In this document: positions 26,196-36,728 of the stretch, one piece after another | How positions within the stretch are numbered: the stretch's first letter is position 1 | Layout of the letters: each line of letters begins with the position of its first letter | Origin: Paenibacillus sp. FSL W8-0426 | Lineage (GTDB): Bacteria; Bacillota; Bacilli; Paenibacillales; Paenibacillaceae | Assembly (NCBI RefSeq): GCF_037969725.1 | Contig: NZ_CP150203.1 | Coordinates: 6,191,501-6,255,500 of the forward strand | Length of the DNA stretch: 64,000 nucleotides | Direction of reading: 5' to 3' | Program-made: the position numbers and the translations under genes | The notes under the pieces: generated by a model | What the model was told of the DNA's origin: nothing | What the model saw: the letters and a program-made list of their open reading frames with translations, nothing else | The model's database searches: none

Positions 26196-26239
26196 AAGGC
26201 TGGCCGAACGGTCGTTTAATCTTCAAACCGACCAGCCTT
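26196..26239 (+). repeat. Leader hairpin upstream of pucI
   Basis: AAGGCTGG pairs with CCAGCCTT across a 28-base loop region, ending 34 bases before the start codon. No T-run follows, so it is a possible leader structure and not a terminator. Confidence 0.45.
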
Positions 26240-26273
26240 GCACACCCAATAAAAACGAGGGAGTGGGTCGAGT

Positions 26274-27668
26274 ATGTCTACGAATTTGGCAGGTCGAGTG
26301 TTGGAGGAGACGCAGCTGCAGGAAAAGATCAGTGTGGACGACTCCCTGAAACCGAAGCAAGAGAGCGACAGAAAGATTGGACCGGTATCTTACATGTTTA
26401 TGTGGATCGGGGACGGCGTGAACCTCGGCAACATGACGCTCGGGGCGAGCCTGATTGCCGCTGGCGTCGCTACGCTCAATGTGTTTCAGACATTTGTAGC
26501 CGCGATCATTGCGATCGGTATCATTTCCGTTATTTTCGCCCTGAACGACCGATTCGGCTACCGGACGGGCATCCCTTACGTTGTTCAGCTGCGGATGTCG
26601 TTCGGCATCAAGGGCTCGATGATTTCCTCATTCCTGCGCGGCGTGCCTGCCATCGTCTGGTACGGTTTCCAGAGTTGGGTCGGGGCAACGGCGCTGAATG
26701 AAATTGTGAAGGTGCTGAGTAGCGGCAGCTTCGACAGCATCCCGATTTGTTTCGTGGTGCTGCAGGCGGTTCAGATCGTTCTCTCGCTTTATGGCTTTCA
26801 TGCGATCAAGTGGGTGGAGACGCTCGCTTCCGTTGTCATCATGCTGGCCCTCGTCTACGTGTTCGGCATCTTGCTCAATTCCCACAGCACGGCAATTGCC
26901 GAGCATTGGGTGAACGCTCAGGGGACATGGGGACTTCCCTTCTTCGCCTTCATCATGGTATTTCTCGGCAACTATGCGGCGATCTTCCTGAGCGCAGCGG
27001 ACTATTCCCGTGAGCTCAAAAGCGGCATCAGCGACAAAAAGCGCAGTATGCTTTACTTCTTGCCCATCTTTATCGCCTACGGCTTCGTCCTGACGATCGG
27101 GGCCATGATGGCCGCGGCGACAGGCATTTCCAATCCGGTCAAAGCATTCGCCGTCATCGTCGACAATCCGTATATCACCGTTGGTGTGTCCGCCTTCATC
27201 GTCATCGGTGCGGTTGCCGTCAACATGGTGGCCAACATCGTACCGCCAGCTTACGTCATCTCGCTCGTTACCAAGCTGAAATACAAAGCATCCGTCATTA
27301 TAACCGGATTACTCGCGCTCTGCTCCTTCCCTTGGGTACTCGTGCAGGATTCTTCGGCCAAAGGCTTAAACATGTTCATCCTGATCTACTCCGCTTTCCT
27401 TGGTCCGATCGTCGCAATTATGTTAGTCGAATACTACATTTTGCGCAAACAGAAGGTCGATACGGTAGAGCTGTATCTGGAAAACGGCGCTTTCAAAGGC
27501 TATAATCCGAGCGCCATACTCGCCATGCTGATCGGAGCAGGTGCAGCATTCCTACTGGTCGACATCGGCTGGATCATCGGATTTACCGTAGCGGGCATCG
27601 CATACCTACTGCTGAGCAAACTCGCTTTCAAAGGCTCATCGTTCAAGAAGGGCACGATTTTTGAATAA
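26274..27668 (+). CDS. pucI: NCS1 family allantoin permease
   Basis: 464 residues with about 12 membrane helices. NCS1 hallmarks are seen in the first helix region (MWIGDGVNLGNMTLGASL) and around LNDRFGYRTGIPYVVQLR. Function as allantoin permease (PucI/AllP) follows from its position immediately before allantoinase. RBS GAGGGAG precedes the ATG by 10 bases. The stop is 47 bases upstream of the allantoinase start, so the two are cotranscribed. Confidence 0.9.
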   Translation: MSTNLAGRVLEETQLQEKISVDDSLKPKQESDRKIGPVSYMFMWIGDGVNLGNMTLGASLIAAGVATLNVFQTFVAAIIAIGIISVIFALNDRFGYRTGIPYVVQLRMSFGIKGSMISSFLRGVPAIVWYGFQSWVGATALNEIVKVLSSGSFDSIPICFVVLQAVQIVLSLYGFHAIKWVETLASVVIMLALVYVFGILLNSHSTAIAEHWVNAQGTWGLPFFAFIMVFLGNYAAIFLSAADYSRELKSGISDKKRSMLYFLPIFIAYGFVLTIGAMMAAATGISNPVKAFAVIVDNPYITVGVSAFIVIGAVAVNMVANIVPPAYVISLVTKLKYKASVIITGLLALCSFPWVLVQDSSAKGLNMFILIYSAFLGPIVAIMLVEYYILRKQKVDTVELYLENGAFKGYNPSAILAMLIGAGAAFLLVDIGWIIGFTVAGIAYLLLSKLAFKGSSFKKGTIFE

Positions 27669-27714
27669 ACGGTCTGAACTATACATTGGAAACCACCTAA
27701 GAGGAGAGATGCGC

Positions 27715-29070
27715 ATGGAACGTTACGATCTGATTGTACGCGGCGGCAGCGTGGTGCTGCCGGACGGCGTCACGAAAGTCGATGTCGGGGTCAAGGATGG
27801 AAAAATCGCGGCAATCGCCGCCAAACTGGAGGGCGAAACAGAGCAGGAGTGGGACGCGGCGGGACTCCATGTGCTTCCAGGCATGATCGACGTGCACGTT
27901 CATTTCAGCGAGCCGGGCCGCGAGCATTGGGAAGGCTTTACGACCGGATCAGCCATGATGGCTGCCGGCGGCTGCACCACCTTCTTCGATATGCCGCTGA
28001 ACGGCATTCCGTCTACGGTGAATGAGGAGGCTCTGCTGGATAAGGCTCGTCTTGGAAACGAAAAGTCGCTCGTCGATTTCGGCCTTTGGGGCGGACTCGT
28101 GCCGGGTAACGAAGACGATCTGCAGCCTTTGGCGGAATCTGGCGTGATTGGATTCAAAGCGTTCCTGTCCACGACAGGCAACAAAGAATTCGAAGCCGTG
28201 GACGACATGACGCTCCTGAACGGCATGAAAAAGATTGCAGCACTCGGCAAGGTACTGGCCTTGCATTCCGAGAGCGCAGCAATCACCAACTGGCTGAAAG
28301 CGGAAAAGGAAGCGGCGGGACTAGTGAGTGCTGACGACTATCTGGAGACTCGCCCGATTCTCGCCGAAGTTGAAGCGGTGGAACGCGCGCTGCATTATTC
28401 GGAAATAACCGGCTGCGCGCTGCATTTTGTGCATATCAGTTCGGCTGCGGCCGTGGCGAAAATCGAGGCGGCGAAGGCTCGCGGCATGAATGTAACGGTT
28501 GAGACGTGCCCGCATTATCTGCTCTTTAATCACAATAGCCTGCGGGAAAAAGGCAGCATCGCCAAGTGCGCGCCTCCACTGCGGGAAGCAGACGAGCAGC
28601 AACGGCTAATCGCCCTGCTGGCACAAGGCAAATTCGATATGTTGTCGTCGGACCATTCACCGTGTCCGTACGAGATGAAGGACCCGAAAGATTATAACCT
28701 CTTTCAGGCCTGGGGCGGCATTAGCGGCGGACAGTTCACGCTGCTGTCGGCCCTGGAACTGGCACTGGCGCACGACATCCCGCTCGAGCAGGTCGCCGCG
28801 TGGACGGCATCGAATCCGGCGAAGCGCTTCGGTCTCGCGGGCAGCAAAGGCACCATTGCCATCGGGATGGATGCCGATCTGGCGATCGTCGATTTGAACG
28901 TAGCGTTTACGGTAACGGAAGAAAATTATTATGCGAAACATAAGCAGAGCCTGTATATCGGACATACCTTCCCGTGCAGCGTGGCCGGTACCGTCGTTCG
29001 GGGACATATCGTCGCTCGCAGCGGCGAAGTGTCGACGGAGGCTGCGACAGGCAGCTGGCAGAAGCCATGA
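27715..29070 (+). CDS. pucH: Allantoinase
   Basis: About 451 residues from ATG 27715, which has GAGGAGAG six bases upstream; ATG 27709 lies inside the spacing and a TTG overlaps the permease stop. It is a cyclic amidohydrolase with metal ligands HVHFSEPG near residue 60, the carboxylated Lys in GFKAFLS near 145, His ligands in LHSES and VHISSA, and the late Asp in LSSDHSPC. It opens allantoin to allantoate, the substrate of pucF. A terminator lies 19 bases after the stop. Confidence 0.95.
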   Translation: MERYDLIVRGGSVVLPDGVTKVDVGVKDGKIAAIAAKLEGETEQEWDAAGLHVLPGMIDVHVHFSEPGREHWEGFTTGSAMMAAGGCTTFFDMPLNGIPSTVNEEALLDKARLGNEKSLVDFGLWGGLVPGNEDDLQPLAESGVIGFKAFLSTTGNKEFEAVDDMTLLNGMKKIAALGKVLALHSESAAITNWLKAEKEAAGLVSADDYLETRPILAEVEAVERALHYSEITGCALHFVHISSAAAVAKIEAAKARGMNVTVETCPHYLLFNHNSLREKGSIAKCAPPLREADEQQRLIALLAQGKFDMLSSDHSPCPYEMKDPKDYNLFQAWGGISGGQFTLLSALELALAHDIPLEQVAAWTASNPAKRFGLAGSKGTIAIGMDADLAIVDLNVAFTVTEENYYAKHKQSLYIGHTFPCSVAGTVVRGHIVARSGEVSTEAATGSWQKP

Positions 29071-29088
29071 ATAGATACGAATCACAAA

Positions 29089-29120
29089 GAAGCAGGTTGA
29101 GAGATCAACCCGCTTTTTTT
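29089..29120 (+). terminator. Intrinsic terminator after allantoinase
   Basis: AAGC(A)GGTTGA pairs with TCAACC(C)GCTT, then TTTTTTCG. It ends the plus-strand puc block. Confidence 0.88.
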
Positions 29121-29256
29121 CGTTTAAGCATGCTGCTACCCTTCTATTTTCATCGCTAACGGGATACCGTTCGAGAAATCCATATTCATGATTGCAAAAG
29201 AGGGACAATCCATTTAATCTTGGTATAAACACGAATGAAAGGGGTTACTTCACGTT

Positions 29257-30042
29257 ATGGCACTGATCACTTGCAACTTTTATTCCGATACGCTTGGCTT
29301 GAGCACAAGTATGCACGTCATTCTCCCGCAGCAAACCCACACCCAGATCGGCATGGAAAATGTAACGGGCAAAGGACTTCATCCTACCCTGTATTTACTG
29401 CACGGTTTGTCCGACGACGATTCCATTTGGCTGCGCCGCACCTCAATCGAACGTTATGTGGCTCAGCTCGGCATTGCCGTCGTCATGCCGCAAGTCCATC
29501 GCAGCTTCTACACCGACATGGCCGAAGGCGGACGGTACTGGAGCTTTATCAGCGAAGAGCTGCCCGCGCTTGCGCGCTCGTTCTTCCCGTTGTCCGACCG
29601 CCGGGAGGACAACTTCGTTGCCGGCCTCTCCATGGGCGGATACGGCGCTTTCAAGCTTGCGCTGCGCAAGCCGGACCAGTATGCGGCCGCAGCCAGCTTG
29701 TCCGGCGCGCTCGACATGGCAGCGCACATGGACAACGCTTCCGGCGCACTGAGTCGCGCGGAGCTGGAACGCATTTTCGGGCCGAGCATCGCCGGGACGG
29801 AAAACGATCTGTTCCATCTGCTGAAGGAAAGCCAAGCTTCCACAGGACCTCGCCCTCTTTTATACCAATGCTGCGGCACAGAGGATTTCCTCTACGAAGA
29901 CAATCAAACGTTCCGACAGGCCTGTGCACAGACAGACTTCCAACTGACTTACGAAGAAGGGCCTGGGGCTCACGAATGGGGATATTGGGATGCGAAAATC
30001 CAGGATGTCCTGAAATGGCTGCCATTGGCGAAGAAAGAATAG
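29257..30042 (+). CDS. Putative esterase (EstA/tributyrin esterase type)
   Basis: 261 residues, alpha/beta-hydrolase of the esterase-D-like family (PF00756). It has the oxyanion region [16 protein letters not shown], nucleophile Ser about 125 in GLSMGGYG, and the catalytic His in GAHEWGYWD near the C-terminus. No signal peptide, so cytoplasmic. Relatives include tributyrin esterases and S-formylglutathione hydrolases; the natural substrate cannot be stated. It stands alone between two terminators, with GAAAGGGG upstream of the ATG. Confidence 0.88.
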   Translation: MALITCNFYSDTLGLSTSMHVILPQQTHTQIGMENVTGKGLHPTLYLLHGLSDDDSIWLRRTSIERYVAQLGIAVVMPQVHRSFYTDMAEGGRYWSFISEELPALARSFFPLSDRREDNFVAGLSMGGYGAFKLALRKPDQYAAAASLSGALDMAAHMDNASGALSRAELERIFGPSIAGTENDLFHLLKESQASTGPRPLLYQCCGTEDFLYEDNQTFRQACAQTDFQLTYEEGPGAHEWGYWDAKIQDVLKWLPLAKKE

Positions 30043-30104
30043 TCGGCGAGCGAGAGCGATCGGAGCAGAATTTTACGTTCTGCCCGCTTCGTCTTTTACC
30101 AAAA

Positions 30105-30147
30105 AAAGAAGCAGGAACGAGAGCTTACGCTCTCACCCTGCTTCTTT
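30105..30147. terminator. Bidirectional terminator between the esterase gene and argH
   Basis: An 11-bp stem AAAGAAGCAGG/CCTGCTTCTTT with an inner GAGAGC/GCTCTC stem. The left flank is a run of A, giving a T-run on the minus strand after argH. Confidence 0.85.
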
Positions 30148-30176
30148 GTATATAACCAGTCATTTCGGACCAAACA

Positions 30177-31580
30177 TTAACCGCGGTTTTCGATCCACTG
30201 CTCCGTCAGCTCGAGCACCTTTTCGCTGCGTGCAATCGCTTCGGCAACCTGGCCGGATGCCGTTCCGCCGTAAACGTTACGGGCGTTGACCACCGCCTCC
30301 GGCTGCAGCACATCATAGATGCGCTCATCGAACAGCGGGGAGAACTGGCGGAATTCGTCGATCGTCAGATCGAGCAAATATTTGCCGTTCTGGATGCAGT
30401 AGAGCACCGTTTTGCCGATGACTTCATGCGCTTGGCGGAAAGGCAGCCCTTCGCCCACGAGGAAGTCGGCGATGTCCGTTGCGTTGGAGAAGTCCTGATT
30501 GACGGCCTGACGCATGCGACCTTTGTTGACTTTCATCGTCGCGATCATTGGAGCGAACAATTGCAATGCGCCTTCCAACGTAGCCACCGTATCGAACATG
30601 CCTTCCTTGTCTTCCTGCATGTCTTTGTTGTAAGCAAGCGGGAGAGATTTCAGCACCGTGAGCAAGCCCATCAGATTGCCGTATACCCGTCCGGTTTTGC
30701 CGCGAACGAGTTCCGGTACGTCCGGGTTTTTCTTCTGCGGCATGATGCTGCTGCCCGTGCAGAACGCATCGTCCAGCTCCACGAAGCCAAACTCCGTGCT
30801 GCTCCACAGCACCAATTCCTCGCTCAGTCGGGAAAGGTGAGTCATGATCAGGGACGCCGCTGCCAGGAACTCGACGATAAAGTCGCGGTCGCTGACCGCA
30901 TCCAGACTGTTTTCGTACACGCCGTCGAACCCGAGCTGCTCGGCCACGAAGTGGCGATCGATCGGGAACGTCGTTCCGGCAAGCGCTCCGGCGCCCAGCG
31001 GCAGCACGTTAATGCGTTTGTAGCTGTCCATCAGCCGCTCTGCATCGCGTTGGAACATGGACACGTAAGCCATCAAATGATGCGCAAACAGGATCGGCTG
31101 CGCACGCTGCAAATGCGTATATCCCGGCACGATCGTATCCAGATTGTCCTTCGCTTGCCCGATCAACGCTTGCTGCAGCGCATGCAGCATGCCGACAAAA
31201 CCAACCACGCGCTCGCGCAGGTACAAGTGCATGTCCGTCGCGACCTGGTCGTTCCGGCTGCGCCCCGTATGCAATTTACCGCCAACCGGGCCGATCGTTT
31301 CGATCAGGTTTTTCTCGATGTTCATATGAATGTCTTCGTCAGATACCGAGAACTCCACTTCGCCTGCACGGATTTTGTGCAGCACGGTAATCAGGCCTTC
31401 CTTGATCGTTTCCACGTCTTCGGCAGGCAAAATGCCGCATTTGCCGAGCATCGTCACATGGGCCAAACTGCCTTGAATGTCTTCCTCAGCCAGCGCTTTG
31501 TCAAAGTTGATGGATGCCGTGTACTCCTCCACCAGATGATTCGTTTGTTTCGTAAAACGTCCGCCCCACAGCTTGCTCAC
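30177..31580 (-). CDS. argH: Argininosuccinate lyase
   Basis: About 467 residues from GTG 31580 (AAGGGG upstream); a longer reading from ATG 31604 or 31655 is possible but atypical. It begins with the family-typical SKLWGGRF and has the fumarase/aspartase signature [12 protein letters not shown] near residue 280. It releases arginine and fumarate from argininosuccinate. It is the last gene of the minus-strand arginine block, 148 bp after argG, and ends at a shared terminator. Confidence 0.97.
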   Translation of the reverse strand: MSKLWGGRFTKQTNHLVEEYTASINFDKALAEEDIQGSLAHVTMLGKCGILPAEDVETIKEGLITVLHKIRAGEVEFSVSDEDIHMNIEKNLIETIGPVGGKLHTGRSRNDQVATDMHLYLRERVVGFVGMLHALQQALIGQAKDNLDTIVPGYTHLQRAQPILFAHHLMAYVSMFQRDAERLMDSYKRINVLPLGAGALAGTTFPIDRHFVAEQLGFDGVYENSLDAVSDRDFIVEFLAAASLIMTHLSRLSEELVLWSSTEFGFVELDDAFCTGSSIMPQKKNPDVPELVRGKTGRVYGNLMGLLTVLKSLPLAYNKDMQEDKEGMFDTVATLEGALQLFAPMIATMKVNKGRMRQAVNQDFSNATDIADFLVGEGLPFRQAHEVIGKTVLYCIQNGKYLLDLTIDEFRQFSPLFDERIYDVLQPEAVVNARNVYGGTASGQVAEAIARSEKVLELTEQWIENRG

Positions 31581-31728
31581 GGTGAATATTCCCCTTTCGC
31601 TCATGGACAAAGCCGCTCCTGCCGAAGTTTCGGCAAGAACGGCCCGCCTTGTCATTGATTATGCATGCCAACGCTGGCAGCTTGTATATGCACGTTCCGA
31701 GCCATTAAAAACGCCCGGCGCCCGCGAA

Positions 31729-32964
31729 TTAGTTTTTGTTTTGCTCTACGCCGGAGTTCACTTTCAGGCGCAGCGCGTTCAAGCGGATAAAGCCGGTTGC
31801 ATCTCCTTGGTCATACGCTTGCGTCGGATCCGCTTCCATCGTGGCGATGTCCGGATTGTACAGGCTGACAGGGCTTTGAACCCCTGCGCCGATAATGTTG
31901 CCTTTGTACAGCTTCACGCGCACGGTTCCGGTCACGTTTTTCTGACTTTCGGTCACGAGCGCTTGCAAGGCAAGGCGTTCAGGCGCAAACCAGAAGCCGT
32001 TGTATACCAGCGTGCTGTAACGCGTAATCAGGCTGTCGCGCAGGTTCATCACTTCGCGGTCCATCGTGATGGATTCCATTTTGCGGTGAGCGGTGAACAG
32101 GATTGTACCGCCCGGCGTCTCGTATACCCCGCGGCTTTTCATGCCGACGAAGCGGTTTTCCACCATGTCGACGCGTCCGATGCCGTGTTTGCCGCCCAGC
32201 TCGTTCAGTTTCTCCATGACTTGCAGCGGACTCAAACGTTCGCCGTTCAATGCCACGCAATCGCCTTTTTCGAATTCCAGCTCCAGATATTCCGGTTGAT
32301 CCGGCGCATCCTCAGGAGAGCTGCTGAGCAGGAACATGTCTTTATTTTCTTCGGAGCTTGGATCGAACCAAGGATCTTCCAGCACGCCGCTTTCATAGCT
32401 GATGTGCAGCAGGTTGCGGTCCATGGAATATGGTTTTGCTGCGGAAGCCGTAACTGGAATGCCGTGTTTCTCGGCATATGCGATCATTTCCGCACGTCCA
32501 GGGAATTGGTTGCGGAATTCTTCCAAACGCCAAGGCGCGATCACTTGAATATCCGGTGTCAATGCAGCTGCGTTCAGCTCGAAGCGAACTTGGTCATTCC
32601 CTTTGCCCGTAGCGCCGTGAGCGATCGCCGTAGCGCCTTCGGCGCGGGCGATGTCCACCATGCGTTTGGCGATCAGCGGACGCGCGATGCTTGTGCCGAG
32701 CAGGTATTGTCCCTCATACAGAGCGCCTGCCTGGAACATCGGATAGATAAAATCTTTCGCGAACTCGTCGCGCAGATCGTCGATGTACACTTTGGACGCG
32801 CCCGTTGCGAGTGCTTTCTCTTCCAGTCCGTCCAACTCTTCTTTCTGACCGATATCTGCCGTGAAGGCGATGATTTCCGCATCATATGTTTCTTTCAGCC
32901 ATTTCAAAATGACCGATGTGTCCAGTCCGCCGGAATAGGCGAGTACGATTTTTTCCTTAGCCAT
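31729..32964 (-). CDS. argG: Argininosuccinate synthase
   Basis: About 411 residues from ATG 32964, with GGGGGAAG six bases upstream. It has the N-type ATP pyrophosphatase P-loop AYSGGLDTS at residue 10 and citrulline/aspartate-binding stretches such as [14 protein letters not shown]. It condenses citrulline with aspartate. The 298-bp interval before it, containing a structured repeat and a hairpin after argF, may split argGH from the upstream arg genes. Confidence 0.97.
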   Translation of the reverse strand: MAKEKIVLAYSGGLDTSVILKWLKETYDAEIIAFTADIGQKEELDGLEEKALATGASKVYIDDLRDEFAKDFIYPMFQAGALYEGQYLLGTSIARPLIAKRMVDIARAEGATAIAHGATGKGNDQVRFELNAAALTPDIQVIAPWRLEEFRNQFPGRAEMIAYAEKHGIPVTASAAKPYSMDRNLLHISYESGVLEDPWFDPSSEENKDMFLLSSSPEDAPDQPEYLELEFEKGDCVALNGERLSPLQVMEKLNELGGKHGIGRVDMVENRFVGMKSRGVYETPGGTILFTAHRKMESITMDREVMNLRDSLITRYSTLVYNGFWFAPERLALQALVTESQKNVTGTVRVKLYKGNIIGAGVQSPVSLYNPDIATMEADPTQAYDQGDATGFIRLNALRLKVNSGVEQNKN

Positions 32965-33006
32965 TGTCGCTTCCCCCAAAGTTGATATCCGTGAATATGT
33001 TGGGTT

Positions 33007-33150
33007 GCGCACACCACTCCGATTGCAGTACCATCTTCCGATCTTCGTTATCCCCGGATTTTTTGATCACCCTATAAACGGGCAAATCCGGTGATAAAGG
33101 CGAGCGCTTCGCTTCTCCAGATTGGTTCTGCACTCTCCGTTAATGCACAA
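33007..33150 (+). repeat. Structured intergenic repeat, copy 1
   Basis: Shares with copies at 42052 and 47436 the order GCAGTACCATCTT, CGATC, GTTATCCCC, GATTTTTTGAT, a CCC/GGG mini-stem, AAATCCGGTGATAAA, and CTTCTCCAGATTGGTTCTGC. Two nested helices are visible: TTATC..CGGATTT with AAATCCG..GATAA, and GCAG-ACCA-TCT with AGATTGGTTCTGC. The terminal repeats seen in copy 3 are missing here. It lies between argF and argG. Confidence 0.75.
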
Positions 33151-33225
33151 ACATCAAATCCACTTCTATCAAAAAATATAATTAATAAATAATGATAAGT
33201 CTCGCTTGCTCTATCATCGCTAACC

Positions 33226-33256
33226 CCGCCCTCAAAATCAACCATTTTGAGGCAAA
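33226..33256 (-). terminator. Hairpin after argF
   Basis: CCTCAAAAT/ATTTTGAGG (33230-33238 with 33244-33252), extended by weaker outer pairs, starts about 10 bases past the argF stop. There is no clear T-run, so it may stabilise the upstream mRNA or weaken read-through into argG instead of terminating strictly. Confidence 0.5.
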
Positions 33257-33262
33257 CGGCGG

Positions 33263-34228
<966 letters not shown>

Positions 34229-34348
34229 TATTCGTATCCTCCTTCATTCCGGTTCCCTGCACCCGCCTGGGCAGAAAAGAAAACCCATTCTCTTCTGCAT
34301 TCTCACGCGGCGCCATGCGGCTGCAGGGATTCAGCTGTACATGTTCAC

Positions 34349-34373
34349 CCGGAGGGCCGGAAGTGGCCCCCGG
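34349..34373. other. GC-rich hairpin between argD and argF
   Basis: CCGGAGGGCC pairs with GGCCCCCGG (one mismatch) around GGAAGT in the 196-bp argD-argF spacer. It has no T-run, so it is more likely an mRNA processing or stability element than a terminator. Confidence 0.4.
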
Positions 34374-34424
34374 AGCAAACGAAATATTTTAACCAACCTT
34401 CAATTGAAGAGTGGACTTACAAAA

Positions 34425-35687
34425 TTATGCGTTTTTAGCAGCAACATGCTCTTGGATCAGTTCCGTAACGAGGGTTACCGCCTGATCAACCTCTTCCTTG
34501 CTCACCAACAGGTTAGGCAGCAGACGAATCACGTTCGGTCCTGCATTGACGAACAGAATGCCGCGCTTTTGCCCGGCCGTAATGATATCGCCGACCGGCT
34601 CCGCGCACTCGATGCCCACGATCAGCCCGAGGCCGCGCACCTCCTTCACGAACGGAATGTCTGCGAGCTTCTCGCGCAGCGCATTCATCAGATATTCGCC
34701 CGTCTCTGCAGCACGCTCCGGCACACGTTCCTCCAGCATCGTTTCCACGGTGGCGATCACCACCGACGAAGCGAGCGGCGTACCGCCAAACGTAGTCGCA
34801 TGGCTGCCCGGCGTAAACGCATCTTTCAGATATCCTTTACCCAGCATGGCGCCCACAGGGAAGCCGCTTCCGATCCCTTTGGCGACCGTGAAAATATCCG
34901 GCTCAATGCCATAATGCTCATGCGCAAACAGCTTGCCTGTCCGTCCCATGCCCGTTTGCACCTCATCCACGATCAGCAGCAATCCGTGCTCGTCGCACAG
35001 CTTCCGGATATGCTCGACGAATTCGCGTTTGACCGGATGCACGCCGCCTTCTGCCTGCACCATTTCAATCATGATCGCCGCCGTTTTGGGCCCGATGGCT
35101 GCTTCGAGCGCTTCTGTATCATGGAGCGGTACGGTCACGAAACCGGCCGGGAGCGGAAGGAAACCTTCCTTCACTTTATCCTGGCCTGTTGCCGTCAACG
35201 TTGCCAAGGTGCGTCCATGGAAAGATTGGGCAAACGTGATCACTTCATAGCGGTCCGTACCCTTCACTTTCTGGTGATAGCGGCGCGCCAGCTTGATGGC
35301 CGCTTCGTTCGCTTCCGCTCCGCTATTGCAGAAGAACACCGCGTCCGCGCACGTATTCGCCGTCAACAGCGCTGCCGCTTTCTCCTGGCCGGGAATCTGG
35401 AACAGGTTGGATACGTGCCACAGCTCATCGATCTGCGCTTTCAGCTTCGCCGCGATTTGATCGGGCGCATGGCCAAGGCTCGTTACCGCAAGACCGCTCA
35501 TGAAGTCCAAGTATTTGTTGCCTTGATCGTCCCATACCCAGCTGCCTTTGCCCTTAACAAGACTGATGGGATACCGCGAATATGTCTGAAAAAGCGAGCT
35601 CTCCGTTTGCCCGGAAGGCGCCGCCCCAGCCGCTACGGCACCCGCTACCGCCGTAGCGGCGCCGATTTGTTCATTGTCTTTTGCCAT
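34425..35687 (-). CDS. argD: Acetylornithine aminotransferase
   Basis: About 420 residues from ATG 35687, with CAGGAGAG upstream; the longer open frame lacks an RBS. It is a class III PLP aminotransferase with FCNSGAEANEAAIKLAR, the active-site stretch LLIVDEVQTGMGRTG, and the PLP lysine in FTVAKGIGSG. The N-terminal 30 residues are an unusual Ala/Gly-rich extension (AAAVAGAVAAGAAPSG-like) before the conserved start. It converts N-acetylglutamate semialdehyde to acetylornithine. Its final residues are Ala-rich. Confidence 0.96.
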   Translation of the reverse strand: MAKDNEQIGAATAVAGAVAAGAAPSGQTESSLFQTYSRYPISLVKGKGSWVWDDQGNKYLDFMSGLAVTSLGHAPDQIAAKLKAQIDELWHVSNLFQIPGQEKAAALLTANTCADAVFFCNSGAEANEAAIKLARRYHQKVKGTDRYEVITFAQSFHGRTLATLTATGQDKVKEGFLPLPAGFVTVPLHDTEALEAAIGPKTAAIMIEMVQAEGGVHPVKREFVEHIRKLCDEHGLLLIVDEVQTGMGRTGKLFAHEHYGIEPDIFTVAKGIGSGFPVGAMLGKGYLKDAFTPGSHATTFGGTPLASSVVIATVETMLEERVPERAAETGEYLMNALREKLADIPFVKEVRGLGLIVGIECAEPVGDIITAGQKRGILFVNAGPNVIRLLPNLLVSKEEVDQAVTLVTELIQEHVAAKNA

Positions 35688-35781
35688 CGCCGTTTCACTC
35701 TCCTGTTCCTTAATGAATGCGTAGGGAATGCCGATTAAGAGGCTGCAACGAAATAAAGCATCGCTACTTTCCTTGCAGCTC

Positions 35782-36624
35782 CTAAGGCATCCGGATAATG
35801 CGCGTACCGATCGCTTCTCCGCCAAGCACGCGGCTCAAAATTTGCGGTTCGCTGCCATCCACGATAACGACCTCGCGGACGTCGCCATGAATGCAGGCAA
35901 TGGCCGCGCGCACTTTCGGAATCATGCCGCCATAGATTTCTCCGGTCTGAATCATGTCCTCGATCTCCTGCACGGAGACGGAAGGCAGCACCTTTTTCTC
36001 GCCGCGTACCGTCTTCATGATGCCAGGCACGTCCGTCACGACGATCATGCGGCTTACGCCAAGGTGGGATGCTACTGCTCCAGCCGCCGTGTCGGCGTTG
36101 ATATTGTAGCGCTGCCCGCTCACATCCACGCCCACCGGCGCGATGACAGGCATGTAACCCATGTCCACAACGCCTTGAATAATCGGCGCTTCCACACCAG
36201 TCACTTCACCAACCCAGCCGATTTCAGCGTGGTTCGTTACCGGTCTGGCCTGGATGAGTCCCCCGTCCACGCCGGACAATCCGATCGCCCGGCCTCCTAC
36301 GCGCTGGATCAGGCGAACGATCTGTTTGTTGATGCTGCCCGCGAGCACCATCTCCACGACATCCAACACCGCTTCGGTCGTCTTGCGCAACCCGTTCACG
36401 AATTCGGTCTCGATGCCGAGCTTTGCCAAATTGTCCGAGATCGCCGGGCCGCCGCCGTGCACAATGACGGGCTGAATGCCCTGAGCCTGCAGATCCCGCA
36501 GATCCGCAAAAAACGATTCCGGCAACGCCGCCAGCGTGCTTCCTCCACATTTCATCACAAAGCGCTGCTTGCCCGCTTCGGTCCAAGCCCCGTTCTGTTC
36601 GCTTGGCAAAGTTGTTGAACTCAT
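35782..36624 (-). CDS. argB: Acetylglutamate kinase
   Basis: 280 residues of the amino-acid kinase fold: FVMKCGGSTL near residue 20, IVHGGGPAISDNLAKLG for substrate binding, and NINADTAAGAVA near residue 170. It phosphorylates N-acetylglutamate. It starts with ATG after GAAAGGGGTGG, 104 bp downstream of argJ. Confidence 0.96.
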   Translation of the reverse strand: MSSTTLPSEQNGAWTEAGKQRFVMKCGGSTLAALPESFFADLRDLQAQGIQPVIVHGGGPAISDNLAKLGIETEFVNGLRKTTEAVLDVVEMVLAGSINKQIVRLIQRVGGRAIGLSGVDGGLIQARPVTNHAEIGWVGEVTGVEAPIIQGVVDMGYMPVIAPVGVDVSGQRYNINADTAAGAVASHLGVSRMIVVTDVPGIMKTVRGEKKVLPSVSVQEIEDMIQTGEIYGGMIPKVRAAIACIHGDVREVVIVDGSEPQILSRVLGGEAIGTRIIRMP

Positions 36625-36728
36625 GACGCCACCCCTTTCACTGATGAATTAACATTGAACCAATGATTTTTACACGGAGACACTACGTGGTCATGTAAAT
36701 GTCTAGTTCAACCTATCCAAATGCTCTA

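Larger units (their letters stand above)
25958..26273 (+). other. AT-rich intergenic region before the allantoin permease
   Basis: This 316-bp stretch has no coding potential. It contains a TnrA-like site (26028-26044), a PucR-like core on the minus strand (26124-26134, TTTGGTTTA), an inverted repeat ACATTAC-N8-GTAATGT (26141-26162) and a hairpin AAGGCTGG/CCAGCCTT (26196-26239) just before the RBS. No confident -35/-10 pair was found. Confidence 0.6.

Noticed and set aside
30426..32985. Long plus-strand frames opposite argH and argG
   Set aside because: Antisense to firmly assigned enzymes; their translations resemble no family.
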